NCBI RefSeq assembly: GCF_029989365.1
Contig: NZ_JAPRAQ010000029.1
Location: forward strand, 35,978 to 99,977
Direction: 5' to 3'
From: Bradyrhizobium sp. Arg816
GTDB lineage: Bacteria > Pseudomonadota > Alphaproteobacteria > Rhizobiales > Xanthobacteraceae
DNA: 64,000 nucleotides
Shown in pieces: positions 19,103 through 26,910 of the stretch (its first letter is position 1; each line of letters opens with the position of its first letter). The notes below the pieces were generated by a model. It was not told the DNA's origin. It saw only the letters and a program-made list of their open reading frames with translations, and made no database searches. The position numbers and the translations under genes are program-made.

Positions 19103-19247
19103 TCGACCCGAATTTGGCGTTGAGCTTGGAGCCCATGCCGTTCACGACGGAAATGATGGCCAGCGCGATGCCGGCGGCAATCAGGCCGTATTCGATCGCG
19201 GTTGCACCACGCTCGTCGGCGAGGAAGCTCTTCAAGGTGTTTGTCAT
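19083..19247 (-). CDS. Flp/Fap-type IVb pilin
   Basis: A 54-aa prepilin: MTNTLKSFLADERGATAIEYG followed by the hydrophobic helix LIAAGIALAIISVV and a short tail (SKLNAKFGSISSSLR). The ERGATAIEYGLIAA segment is the Flp signature, with cleavage after Gly by TadV/CpaA and a Glu five residues on. No tad/cpa assembly genes are nearby, so it would rely on a system elsewhere. It converges on and overlaps the MFS gene by 20 bp. Confidence 0.88.
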   Translation of the reverse strand: MTNTLKSFLADERGATAIEYGLIAAGIALAIISVVNGMGSKLNAKFGSISSSLR

Positions 19248-19507
19248 CGTCCAGTCCTCTCTGTGTCGTTGGCAGGCATGTTCGCAAATCACGTGCCAAT
19301 GCCGACGTGTGGATCGCCAACATCTTAGATGGTTAAGCCTTGGTTGACCGTGGCACGACCGGCAGGAATTGACCGGCATCGCGAGAGCTTCCGGCAATTC
19401 CTGCACGTCTTGCGTCGCGCGCATCGATTGCTTTTGTACACGGCCGTTCATGTCGCATTAACCGCGCTTCCTAACTCCGCCTCCACACCGTTTCCGTAAA
19501 CCAACGG

Positions 19508-22291
19508 ATGTTCTCGGGATCAAGACTCGATCCTGACGTGTGCGCGGCAACGATCGACAAGATGACGAAATACGGCAGTCGCCTCTTTGACCAGGTCTTC
19601 GTGCGCAGCGGACCGATCCGCTGGCTGGTGGTGGGCGGCACGCTGCTGATCGCGGCCATCGCCATTGGCTCGGTCCTGATGGCGCAGAATTTCCGAGAGC
19701 GTGCGCTGCGCAACAGCGGGCGCGAGCTGGAAAACACCGTCCTGCTGCTCGCTCATCATTTCGATCAGCAGTTGCAGGATTTCGCGGTCATCCAGAAGGA
19801 TTTCGTCGACCACGTCCGCGCAACCGGCATCGCAAGCGCAGAGGACTATCGCAAACGCCTCTCCGGCCAGGACGTCCACCGGATGCTGCGCTCGAAGATC
19901 GAGGCGCTGCCCTACATGGGCGGCGTCAACATCATCGATGCCGAAGGCAATCTGATCAACTCCTCGACGGCGTGGCCGGCCCCCAAAGTGAACGTCGCCG
20001 ATCGCGCCTATTTTCGCACTTTCAAATACGATCCTTACTCGCCGAACGTGCTGATCGAGCCGGTGCACAGCCGCGTCTCCGGCGCCTGGACCATTCTGAT
20101 CGTGCGCAAGATCGTGGGACCGAACGGCGAGTTCATGGGCGTGGTCGGACGCGGCATCGAACCGGCCAATTTCGAGAAGTTCTTTGCCTCCGTCGTGCTC
20201 GGCGAAGGCGCCTCGATCTCGATGCTGCATCGCGACGGCACGCTGCTCGCTCGCTATCCCCATTCCAGCGAGCAGATGGGCAGGAATTTCAAGACCGGCC
20301 CGTTCGAGCAGCAGAGGATCTTCGGGCTCGATCACTTCGCCGGCCGCATCATGAGCCCCGTCGATGGAGAAGACCGGCTGATCTCCTCGCGCGCCCTGCC
20401 CCACTTCCCGATCCTGATGATGGCCACCACGACGCGCGCGGCGGCGCTGACCGACTGGCGCGAGCAGATCGGCATCCTGATCTCGGTTGCGGGCGCCTCC
20501 GCGCTCGCCATCGCGGGCGTGCTGATCGCGATCGTGCGCAAGCTGCTGGAGCAGCACCGCGCCTCCCGCGAGCGGCTGACGCTGGAGAAGCAGCGCCTCG
20601 ACCGCGCCGTCAACAACATGACGCAGGGCCTGCTGCTGTTCGACGCCGAGCGGCGGCTGGTGATCTGCAACCAGCGCTACATCGAGATGTACGGCCTGTC
20701 AGCTGAGGTGGTGAAGCCCGGCTCCAGCTTCCACGACATCATTGTCCACCGCAAGGCGACCGGCTCGTTCAGTGGCGACATCGGCGACTATGTCGTCCGT
20801 GTGCTGCGCGACATCCATGTGCGTAACTCCATGGTGGTCGACACCTCCGACGGGCGCTCGATCCACATCCTCAACGAGCCGCTCGCGGACGGCGGCTGGG
20901 TGGCGACCCACGAAGACATCACCGAGCGCCGGCGCATCGAGGAGCGGATCACCCACCTCGCCCACTACGACGCGCTGACCGACCTGCCCAACCGCACCAT
21001 GTTCCACGAGCATCTGCGCGCGGAGCTCGCCGCCATCGCCGAAGGCGAAGAGATCGCGGTGCACTACATCGACATCGACGAGTTCAAGGGCGTCAACGAC
21101 GCGCTCGGCCATCTCGTCGGCGACGAGCTGTTGAAATCGATCGCGACGAGCCTCAGCCAATGCGCAGGTCCTGCGGACTTCGTAGCGCGGCTCGGCGGCG
21201 ACGAATTCGCCATCGTACAGAGCGCGGTGACGTCGCTGGAGCAGATCAACGAGCTCGTCGCGCGGATCTTCCAGGCCATCCGCGCGCCGTTCGACTGCAT
21301 GGGCCATCATCTCACCACGGACGCCAGTATCGGCATCGCGCTGGCGCCACGACACGGCACCGCGCTGGACCAAATCCTGAAGAACGCGGACATGGCGATG
21401 TATGCCGCCAAGGCCGCCGGACGCCGCACCTATCGCTTCTTCGAGCCGGAGATGGACGCCAAGGTCCGCGAGCGGCGGCAGCTCGAGATCGATCTGCGCC
21501 ACGCCATCGCCCAAGGCGGGCTCGAAGGCGGGCTCGAGGTCTACTACCAGCCCTGCCTCGCCCTGAAGGACGACCGCATCACCGGCTGCGAGGCGCTGGT
21601 GCGCTGGCGCCATCCCGAGCGCGGCATGGTCTCGCCGGCCGAGTTCATCCCGATCGCCGAAGACACCGGCCTGATCAACGAGATCGGCGAATGGGTGCTG
21701 GCCACGGCCTGCCGCGATGCCGCCAACTGGCCCGACGACATCCGCCTCGCCGTCAACGTCTCGCCGGTGCAGTTCAAGAGCGGCACGCTGGCACTGAAGA
21801 TCATGGCGGCCCTTGCCGCCTCAAATTTGCCGGCGAGCCGGCTCGAGCTCGAGATCACCGAGGCCGTGCTGATCCGTGACGACGACACCGCGCTTGCGAT
21901 CCTGCATCAGCTCCGCGCCATCGGCGTGCGGATCGCGCTCGACGATTTCGGCACCGGCTACTCCTCGCTGAGCTATCTGCACCGCTTCCCGTTCGACAAG
22001 ATCAAGATCGACCGCTGCTTCGTCAGCGACATCGCCGGTCCCGACGGCTCCGCCAGCATCGTGCAGGCCGTCGTCAACCTAGCTGCCGCCCGCCGCATGA
22101 CCACCACGGCCGAGGGCGTCGAGACCGAGGAGCAGCAGCGCCTGCTCCGTGCGCTCGGCTGCTCCGAGATGCAGGGCTATCTGTTCAGTGCCGCAAAACC
22201 GGCCGACAAGGTGCTGGAGCTGTTCGCGCTGCACCGCAGCCGCCTCGCCCAGCGCGGCGGCGAGGAAGGCCGGCGCCGCGAGGCAAGCTAA
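19508..22291 (+). CDS. Membrane GGDEF-EAL protein with periplasmic Cache-like sensor and PAS
   Basis: A 927-aa cyclic-di-GMP protein. TM1 lies at about residues 40-58, a periplasmic region of about 260 residues follows with dCache-like features (NIIDAEGNLINSSTAW, DRAYFRTFKYDP, GVVGRGIEPANFEKFF), and TM2 is at about 322-345. A PAS-like domain (about 365-480) reads NNMTQGLLLFDAERRLVICNQRYIEMY. The GGDEF domain has an intact GGDEF at about 563-567, but the RxxD inhibitory site reads GPAD and so lacks Arg. The EAL domain (from about 665) has CEALVRWRHP, ITEAV, LDDFGTGYSSLSYL and KIKIDRCFV, so phosphodiesterase activity is plausible. A start at ATG 19562 is an alternative. Confidence 0.92.
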   Translation: MFSGSRLDPDVCAATIDKMTKYGSRLFDQVFVRSGPIRWLVVGGTLLIAAIAIGSVLMAQNFRERALRNSGRELENTVLLLAHHFDQQLQDFAVIQKDFVDHVRATGIASAEDYRKRLSGQDVHRMLRSKIEALPYMGGVNIIDAEGNLINSSTAWPAPKVNVADRAYFRTFKYDPYSPNVLIEPVHSRVSGAWTILIVRKIVGPNGEFMGVVGRGIEPANFEKFFASVVLGEGASISMLHRDGTLLARYPHSSEQMGRNFKTGPFEQQRIFGLDHFAGRIMSPVDGEDRLISSRALPHFPILMMATTTRAAALTDWREQIGILISVAGASALAIAGVLIAIVRKLLEQHRASRERLTLEKQRLDRAVNNMTQGLLLFDAERRLVICNQRYIEMYGLSAEVVKPGSSFHDIIVHRKATGSFSGDIGDYVVRVLRDIHVRNSMVVDTSDGRSIHILNEPLADGGWVATHEDITERRRIEERITHLAHYDALTDLPNRTMFHEHLRAELAAIAEGEEIAVHYIDIDEFKGVNDALGHLVGDELLKSIATSLSQCAGPADFVARLGGDEFAIVQSAVTSLEQINELVARIFQAIRAPFDCMGHHLTTDASIGIALAPRHGTALDQILKNADMAMYAAKAAGRRTYRFFEPEMDAKVRERRQLEIDLRHAIAQGGLEGGLEVYYQPCLALKDDRITGCEALVRWRHPERGMVSPAEFIPIAEDTGLINEIGEWVLATACRDAANWPDDIRLAVNVSPVQFKSGTLALKIMAALAASNLPASRLELEITEAVLIRDDDTALAILHQLRAIGVRIALDDFGTGYSSLSYLHRFPFDKIKIDRCFVSDIAGPDGSASIVQAVVNLAAARRMTTTAEGVETEEQQRLLRALGCSEMQGYLFSAAKPADKVLELFALHRSRLAQRGGEEGRRREAS

Positions 22292-22338
22292 TTAGGGCGG
22301 TCTTCCCAACAATTGGAAGCGTCACCGCACGAATTCAC

Positions 22339-22362
22339 CCGGGAGCGGTCATCCGCTCCCGG
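22339..22362. terminator. Hairpin between convergent genes
   Basis: Perfect stem CCGGGAGCGG / CCGCTCCCGG with loop TCAT in the gap between the converging GGDEF-EAL and S41 protease genes. There is no T run, so it may be a weak bidirectional terminator or only an mRNA 3' hairpin. Confidence 0.4.
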
Positions 22363-22386
22363 ACAATATCCGGACGTCGTAGGGCT

Positions 22387-23724
22387 TTAGTTCGGCACCG
22401 CTGCCTTCGGCGCGGGCTTGGCGGCGACCGCATTCGCGGTCTGGCCGTGCAGGAAGTCGTAGGCCGTATGCAGGGCCTTGTCGTCCTTCTCTTCCGGCGG
22501 GACGTAGGACTGCGATCCGGTCTGCTCGGTGCCGTCAGCAGCCTGCAGATGGCCGCGCATCTGGGACTCCGCCATGGTGTCCATCCGGCCCTTCAGCTCC
22601 GGCGGAATATCCTGGAGGATCTCGATATCGGGCGCGATGCCCTGGGCCTGGATCGAACGGCCCGACGGCGTGTAGTAGCGCGCCGTGGTCAGCGCCAGCG
22701 CGCCGTTGCCGGCGCCGAGCGGAATGATGGTCTGCACCGATCCTTTGCCGAACGAGCGCGTGCCGATGATCGTGGCACGCTTATGATCATGCAGCGCGCC
22801 AGCCACGATCTCCGAGGCCGAGGCCGAGCCGCCGTTGACCAGCACGACCAGCGGCTTGCCCTTGGTGAGATCGCCGCCATGCGCAGTGAAGCGCTGGGTT
22901 TCCTCCGGATTGCGGCCGCGGGTCGAGACGACCTCGCCGCGCTGAAGGAAAGCGCTCGACACCGAGACGGCCTGGTCGAGTAAGCCGCCCGGATTGTTGC
23001 GCAGGTCCATCACGTAGCCGACCAGCTTCTCCGGCGGGACCTCCTTGGAGATCGACGCGATCGCCTTCTTCAGGCCGTCGGTGGTCTGCTCGTTGAACGA
23101 GGTGACGCGGATATAGCCGATGTCGCCGTTCTCGACGTGGAAGCGCACCGGACGCACATGGATGATCTCGCGCTTGATCGCGACGTCGAGCGGGGCGTCG
23201 GCTCCCTTGCGCACGATGGTGAGCTTGGTCTGGGTATCGACCGGCCCCTTCATCTTGTTGACGGCCTGCTCGAGCGTCATGCCCTGCACGGCATCGCCGT
23301 CGATCTTGCTGATGAGGTCGCCGGACATGATGCCGGCCTTGGACGCCGGCGTGTCGTCGATCGGCGAGACGACCTTGACCAGGCCGTCCTCCATCGTGAC
23401 CTCGATGCCGAGCCCGCCGAACTCGCCGGAGGTGGTCTCCTGCATCTCGGTCCAGGCCTTGTCGTTCATGTAGCGTGAATGCGGATCGAGCGAGGTCACC
23501 ATGCCGGTGATCGCGCCCTCGATCAGCTTGGAATTGTCGGGCTTCTCGACATAGCTCGCCTTCACCCGCTCGAACACTTCGCCGAACAGATTGAGCCGGG
23601 AATAGGCATCATCCGCGCTCGCTGCCGCCCGCGCCGCCCATACTCCGCCGTGCGGGCTGGCAACCAGAAGGGTCAGACACGCTCCCGTGAGTGCGCCCAG
23701 GGGGAACAGCAGATTTTTCCGCAT
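22387..23724 (-). CDS. S41-family C-terminal processing protease (CtpA-like)
   Basis: A 445-aa periplasmic protease with a signal sequence or anchor (MRKNLLFPLGALTGACLTLLV). The PDZ domain lies around residues 95-175 (GGLGIEVTMEDGLVKVVSPIDDTPASKAGIMSGDLI). The S41 core has DLRNNPGG, the catalytic Ser in VNGGSASASEIVAGAL and the catalytic Lys in RSFGKGSVQTI. A charged tail ends in KPAPKAAVPN. Such proteases trim periplasmic and envelope proteins. The ATG at 23724 is chosen; an in-frame GTG at 23805 would add 27 residues with a PSKAPSKKAS repeat. The paralogue usually seen next to envC and rlmH is not in this window. Confidence 0.92.
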   Translation of the reverse strand: MRKNLLFPLGALTGACLTLLVASPHGGVWAARAAASADDAYSRLNLFGEVFERVKASYVEKPDNSKLIEGAITGMVTSLDPHSRYMNDKAWTEMQETTSGEFGGLGIEVTMEDGLVKVVSPIDDTPASKAGIMSGDLISKIDGDAVQGMTLEQAVNKMKGPVDTQTKLTIVRKGADAPLDVAIKREIIHVRPVRFHVENGDIGYIRVTSFNEQTTDGLKKAIASISKEVPPEKLVGYVMDLRNNPGGLLDQAVSVSSAFLQRGEVVSTRGRNPEETQRFTAHGGDLTKGKPLVVLVNGGSASASEIVAGALHDHKRATIIGTRSFGKGSVQTIIPLGAGNGALALTTARYYTPSGRSIQAQGIAPDIEILQDIPPELKGRMDTMAESQMRGHLQAADGTEQTGSQSYVPPEEKDDKALHTAYDFLHGQTANAVAAKPAPKAAVPN

Positions 23725-24029
23725 GGATAGGCTTGCCTTCTTGCTTGGAGCTTTGCTTGGGGCTTGGGAGGCGCCATGCAAATGGCGATCCAGCCCGCTG
23801 TTCACAATACCATTCTGGTTTCTTCAAGGCCGGGACGCCACGCCGGCGGGTACACCGTAAAAATCCCTTCGCCCGGGCCTAAACTTTTGGCAACGTTCCG
23901 ACCGTTTCGCGCAAGGCCGGAATCGGCCGGCCGGCCCACGCCTCGCAGCTATGCGATTTTAGGATGGTTTTGGAGGGCTGGACACGATAGGCGATGACAA
24001 TAAGGCTTCAAATTCTCGGGAGGACAACC
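23725..24029. other. Divergent intergenic region, no gene recognised
   Basis: 305 bp between the protease and the 2-hydroxyacid oxidase. It holds short imperfect CTTGCTTGG repeats at about 23740-23770. The only gene-like signal is the strong GGGAGG at 24018-24023 that serves the oxidase. I see no convincing promoter, tRNA or small reading frame with coding character. Confidence 0.5.
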
Positions 24030-25163
24030 ATGAACGACGCGCCCCGCATCCGGCCGGAACGGAACGTCGAACTCGGCGCCAGCGCCGAGCCATTCCAGAA
24101 CCTGCACGAATTCATCCGCAAGGCGCGCGCCAACCTCAACCAGAACGCCTGGGACTATATCGTCGGCGCCGCCGAGACCGAGACCACGATGCGCCGCAAC
24201 CGCATGGCGCTCGACGAGATCGCCTTCAGGCCGCGCGTGCTGCGCGACGTCCGCGAGGTCGATGGCTCGGTCGAGCTGTTCGGGCGCAGGATGCGGCTAC
24301 CGGTGGTGCTCGCCCCTGTCGGCGCACTGGAGATCTTCGATCCTGATGGCGCGGCGAGCGTCGCCCGCGCCTGCGGCACCTTTGGCGCGGCGCATATGCT
24401 GAGCTCGGTGTCCGAGCCCGGCCTGGAGAAGACCGCCGAGGCCGCTCCTGATGCGCTGCGGCTCTATCAACTCTACGTGCGCGGTGATGACGACTTCGTC
24501 GCCGATGTCGTCAGCCGGAGCGAGAAGAACGCCTACGCCGCGTTCTGCCTGACCGTTGATACCGCCCATTACAGCCGTCGCGAACGTGACATTGCCAAGC
24601 GCTATGTTCGCGAGAGCCGCCTGCGCGCCACCGGCGGCGATTATCAGAAGGGCCTGGAGTGGCGGACCGTGAAGATGATCAAGGACAAGTTCAAGATCCC
24701 GCTCATCCTGAAGGGCATCGCCACCGCCGAGGACGCCCAGATCGCGGTCGATCACGGCGTCGAGTGGATCTACGTCTCCAACCATGGCGGCCGCCAGCTC
24801 GATCACGGCCGCGGCGCCATGCATGTGCTGCCCGAGATCGTCGAGGCCGTGAAGGGACGCGCCAAGATCATGGTCGACGGCGGCTTCTGCCGCGGCACCG
24901 ACATCGTCAAGGCGATCGCGGCGGGCGCGGACATGGTCGGCATCGGCCGGCTGCAATGCTGGGCATTGGCGGCGGCCGGCGAAGCCGGCGTGAGGCGAAT
25001 GCTGGAGCTGCTCGAGGACGAGGTGCTGCGCTGCCTCGGCCTCTTGGGCGCCACCTCGTTCGCCGAGGTCAACAAGTCCTGCCTGCACCAGGCGACCGCA
25101 ACGAATGCGCCGAGCGTGTTCAGCGCGTTCCCGCTGTTCGACCACGACCCCTATCGATATTGA
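24030..25163 (+). CDS. FMN-dependent alpha-hydroxy acid dehydrogenase/oxidase
   Basis: A 377-aa TIM-barrel flavoprotein of the lactate dehydrogenase/glycolate oxidase family. Features: NAWDYIVGAAETETTMRRN, FRPRVLRDV, LPVVLAPVGALEIFDPDG, the LYQLYVR strand, LILKGIATAEDA (FMN-binding Lys), and SNHGGRQLDHGRGA with the catalytic His followed by the substrate-binding Arg. It ends with VDGGFCRGTDIVKAIAAGADMVGIGR (FMN phosphate). The start ATG 24030 has an excellent GGGAGG six bases upstream. The substrate cannot be told. A HAD hydrolase gene follows after 13 bp and may be co-transcribed. Confidence 0.9.
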   Translation: MNDAPRIRPERNVELGASAEPFQNLHEFIRKARANLNQNAWDYIVGAAETETTMRRNRMALDEIAFRPRVLRDVREVDGSVELFGRRMRLPVVLAPVGALEIFDPDGAASVARACGTFGAAHMLSSVSEPGLEKTAEAAPDALRLYQLYVRGDDDFVADVVSRSEKNAYAAFCLTVDTAHYSRRERDIAKRYVRESRLRATGGDYQKGLEWRTVKMIKDKFKIPLILKGIATAEDAQIAVDHGVEWIYVSNHGGRQLDHGRGAMHVLPEIVEAVKGRAKIMVDGGFCRGTDIVKAIAAGADMVGIGRLQCWALAAAGEAGVRRMLELLEDEVLRCLGLLGATSFAEVNKSCLHQATATNAPSVFSAFPLFDHDPYRY

Positions 25164-25176
25164 GTGAAAGGATGCA

Positions 25177-25803
25177 ATGAGCTCGCTCTCCCCCGGCAGC
25201 GCGGACGCGCTCCTGTTCGATCTCGGGCGCGTCGTGCTCGACATCGATTTCTCCAAGGCGATCGCCTGCTGGGCGGGACATGCCGGCTGCAAGCCGGAAG
25301 CCATCGTCGCGCGCTATGTGCGGGACAGCGAAGCCTACCGGCTGCACGAGGTCGGCAAGATCAGCGACGAGGCCTATTTTGACTCGCTGCGCGTCTCGCT
25401 CGGGATCGGCATTTCGGACGCGCAGTTCCTGGAGGGCTGGAACGCGATCTTCGCCGGCGAGATGCCCGACATCGCCGAGCTGCTGCCGCGTGCGGCAAAG
25501 CAGATGCCGCTCTACGCCTTCTCCAACACCAACCGGCCGCATGTGGACCACTTCTCGAAGGAATATGCCGGCCTGCTCGGCCATTTCCGCGAGCTGTATC
25601 TGTCGTCCAGCATCGGCCTGCGCAAACCGGATGTGGAGGCCTTCGACCATGTCGTGGCCGCGATCGGCGTGCCGGCGAACCGCATCGTGTTCTTCGACGA
25701 CCTTGCCGAGAACATTGAAGGAGCGCGGTCGCGCGGCCTGACCACGGTCCACGTGACCTCGCCCCGCGACGTCGGGAACGCCCTCAAGGCGCTCGGACTC
25801 TGA
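25177..25803 (+). CDS. HAD-superfamily hydrolase (YihX-like, subfamily IA)
   Basis: A 208-aa phosphatase-like protein. Motif I is LLFDLGRVVLDIDF, in which the second Asp of DxD is replaced by Gly as in the YihX group, motif II is YAFSNTNRPH, motif III is GLRKPDVEAF (Lys) and motif IV is IVFFDDLAENIEGA. An alpha-helical cap spans residues about 25-95. Known YihX acts on alpha-glucose-1-phosphate and other sugar phosphates; the substrate here is unknown. AAAGGA precedes the ATG. Confidence 0.88.
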   Translation: MSSLSPGSADALLFDLGRVVLDIDFSKAIACWAGHAGCKPEAIVARYVRDSEAYRLHEVGKISDEAYFDSLRVSLGIGISDAQFLEGWNAIFAGEMPDIAELLPRAAKQMPLYAFSNTNRPHVDHFSKEYAGLLGHFRELYLSSSIGLRKPDVEAFDHVVAAIGVPANRIVFFDDLAENIEGARSRGLTTVHVTSPRDVGNALKALGL

Positions 25804-25915
25804 TCTCTGGCCGGCAAGCCGACGGGCCGCGAATGGAACTATTTTGCCCCGGGGCGAGGAACCAAGTCCCTTTGTGCATTTTTATACGGAGTTCCCGGAA
25901 CGATTGCCCCTCTCG

Positions 25916-25929
25916 GGACTCATGAGTCC
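25916..25929. repeat. Perfect 14-bp palindrome GGACTCATGAGTCC
   Basis: Dyad 30-43 bp upstream of the small gene at 25959. It could be an operator or chance; no second copy was noticed in the window. Confidence 0.3.
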
Positions 25930-25958
25930 GTTGGGAATTCTACATCGGATCAATCGTC

Positions 25959-26153
25959 GTGTTGGGCAAAACCTACCTCACCAAGCAGGCGTCTCTGCTG
26001 ATGAAATTCGCCAGAACCACCTCGGATTCTGACCTATCCGCAAAGCTGATCAGCAAGGCCGCCGACCTGAAATCCCAGGCCGACCCGCTGCCTGACAAGG
26101 ATCAGGGCCCCGCAGCGCCGGACGTCAGTCCGTACAAGCAGCCGGGGGGCTGA
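25959..26153 (+). CDS. Small conserved-type hypothetical protein
   Basis: A 64-aa soluble protein from GTG 25959: MLGKTYLTKQASLLMKFARTT, then LSAKLISKAADLKSQADP and a Pro/Asp-rich tail. It is helical and basic at the start. I have the impression of similar short proteins in many Bradyrhizobium genomes, but no function is known. It is followed 3 bp later by a 30-codon membrane peptide frame, which suggests a small two-gene unit. Confidence 0.6.
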   Translation: MLGKTYLTKQASLLMKFARTTSDSDLSAKLISKAADLKSQADPLPDKDQGPAAPDVSPYKQPGG

Positions 26154-26156
26154 CCG

Positions 26157-26249
26157 ATGCTGGCCGTGGCTCTCGTCCTTCTCGTCCTCGCCATGGCCAT
26201 CCTCGTACCGGTCTGTCTCGCCTTCTGGATCATGCCGCGGCGAACGTGA
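26157..26249 (+). CDS. Possible 30-aa single-pass membrane peptide
   Basis: Begins 3 bp after the previous gene: MLAVALVLLVLAMAILVPVC followed by LAFWIMPRRT. One continuous hydrophobic helix ends in a basic tail, an orientation typical of small inner-membrane proteins. It has no recognised family, so it could be a chance frame. Confidence 0.35.
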   Translation: MLAVALVLLVLAMAILVPVCLAFWIMPRRT

Positions 26250-26255
26250 GTTCAC

Positions 26256-26549
26256 TTAGGCGTCGGAGTGTTCGCGGTCCCGCGCCGGATGCTGGATCGT
26301 AAGAATGACGACCTCGCCGGCCTCCTCGTCCAGCGTGTAATAGACCAGATAAGGGTATCGACGCGTCACCAGCTTGCGTACGCCGGCGACGTTCTGCGGT
26401 CGCCCAAGACCTGGAAAGCGAACGAGATTCTGTAGCGATTCAAGGATTGCAGCGCGCACGCGCAATGCGCCTTGCGGGCTGTGCTCACGGACATAGTCGG
26501 CAAGGCTGATCAAATCTTGGGTCGCGCGCGGTGTGAACCGAAGCTTCAT
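26256..26549 (-). CDS. ParE/RelE-family toxin
   Basis: A 97-aa protein of the RelE/ParE superfamily: MKLRFTPRATQDLISLADYV, RVRAAILESLQNLVRFPGLGRPQ, VRKLVTRRYPYLVYYTLDEEAGEVVILTIQHPARD. The central FPGLGRP and the YLVYYTLD..EVVIL strand pair match ParE-type gyrase toxins, although the molecular target is not proven. The start overlaps the upstream antitoxin stop by 4 bp. Confidence 0.88.
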   Translation of the reverse strand: MKLRFTPRATQDLISLADYVREHSPQGALRVRAAILESLQNLVRFPGLGRPQNVAGVRKLVTRRYPYLVYYTLDEEAGEVVILTIQHPARDREHSDA

Positions 26550-26773
26550 CGCTCAAAGCGACGGAACGCAGCCTCGACCTCGGCGTCAGACGCAAACTGG
26601 CGCAAGTTGGCTTGTGCAAGCCCCTCAAGGACCGCCGCAAGATTCCCGGGGTCGATCTCCTCAGGCTCCCCTGCGTTGCCGCTCAAAGCCAGCATCGCAC
26701 GCGCAATCTCGTCCTGGCTATCCGCAGGGAGCTGCCGCACGGCCTGGAGCGCTTTTTCGAGCAGTCTTGTCAT
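26546..26773 (-). CDS. Antitoxin of the ParE-like pair
   Basis: A 75-aa acidic protein, MTRLLEKALQAVRQLPADSQ...EIARAMLALSG, ending DAEVEAAFRRFER. It has the form of short antitoxins that precede ParE/RelE toxins: an N-terminal helical segment and a C-terminal toxin-binding tail. Its 4-bp overlap with the toxin gene supports one operon. The DNA-binding class cannot be assigned with certainty. Confidence 0.8.
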   Translation of the reverse strand: MTRLLEKALQAVRQLPADSQDEIARAMLALSGNAGEPEEIDPGNLAAVLEGLAQANLRQFASDAEVEAAFRRFER

Positions 26774-26910
26774 CGACAGAAAGATAGGCCGGGCCGCCGC
26801 CGAATGGAAGTGTGGGCTCGCGCGCCTTTGGGGAGCCCCTTTTGCTTCAGGCCCTCCGCTCGGCTAGAACCTTGCCGACCGAGTCCTTCGATTTGTTGCG
26901 GGAGTTCGCC

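Noticed and set aside
25804..25958. Possible EcfG-type (GGAAC-N16/17-GTT) stress promoter upstream of the 64-aa gene
   Set aside because: Several GGAAC boxes occur, but none has a GTT at the right distance (nearest are about 27-28 bp away).
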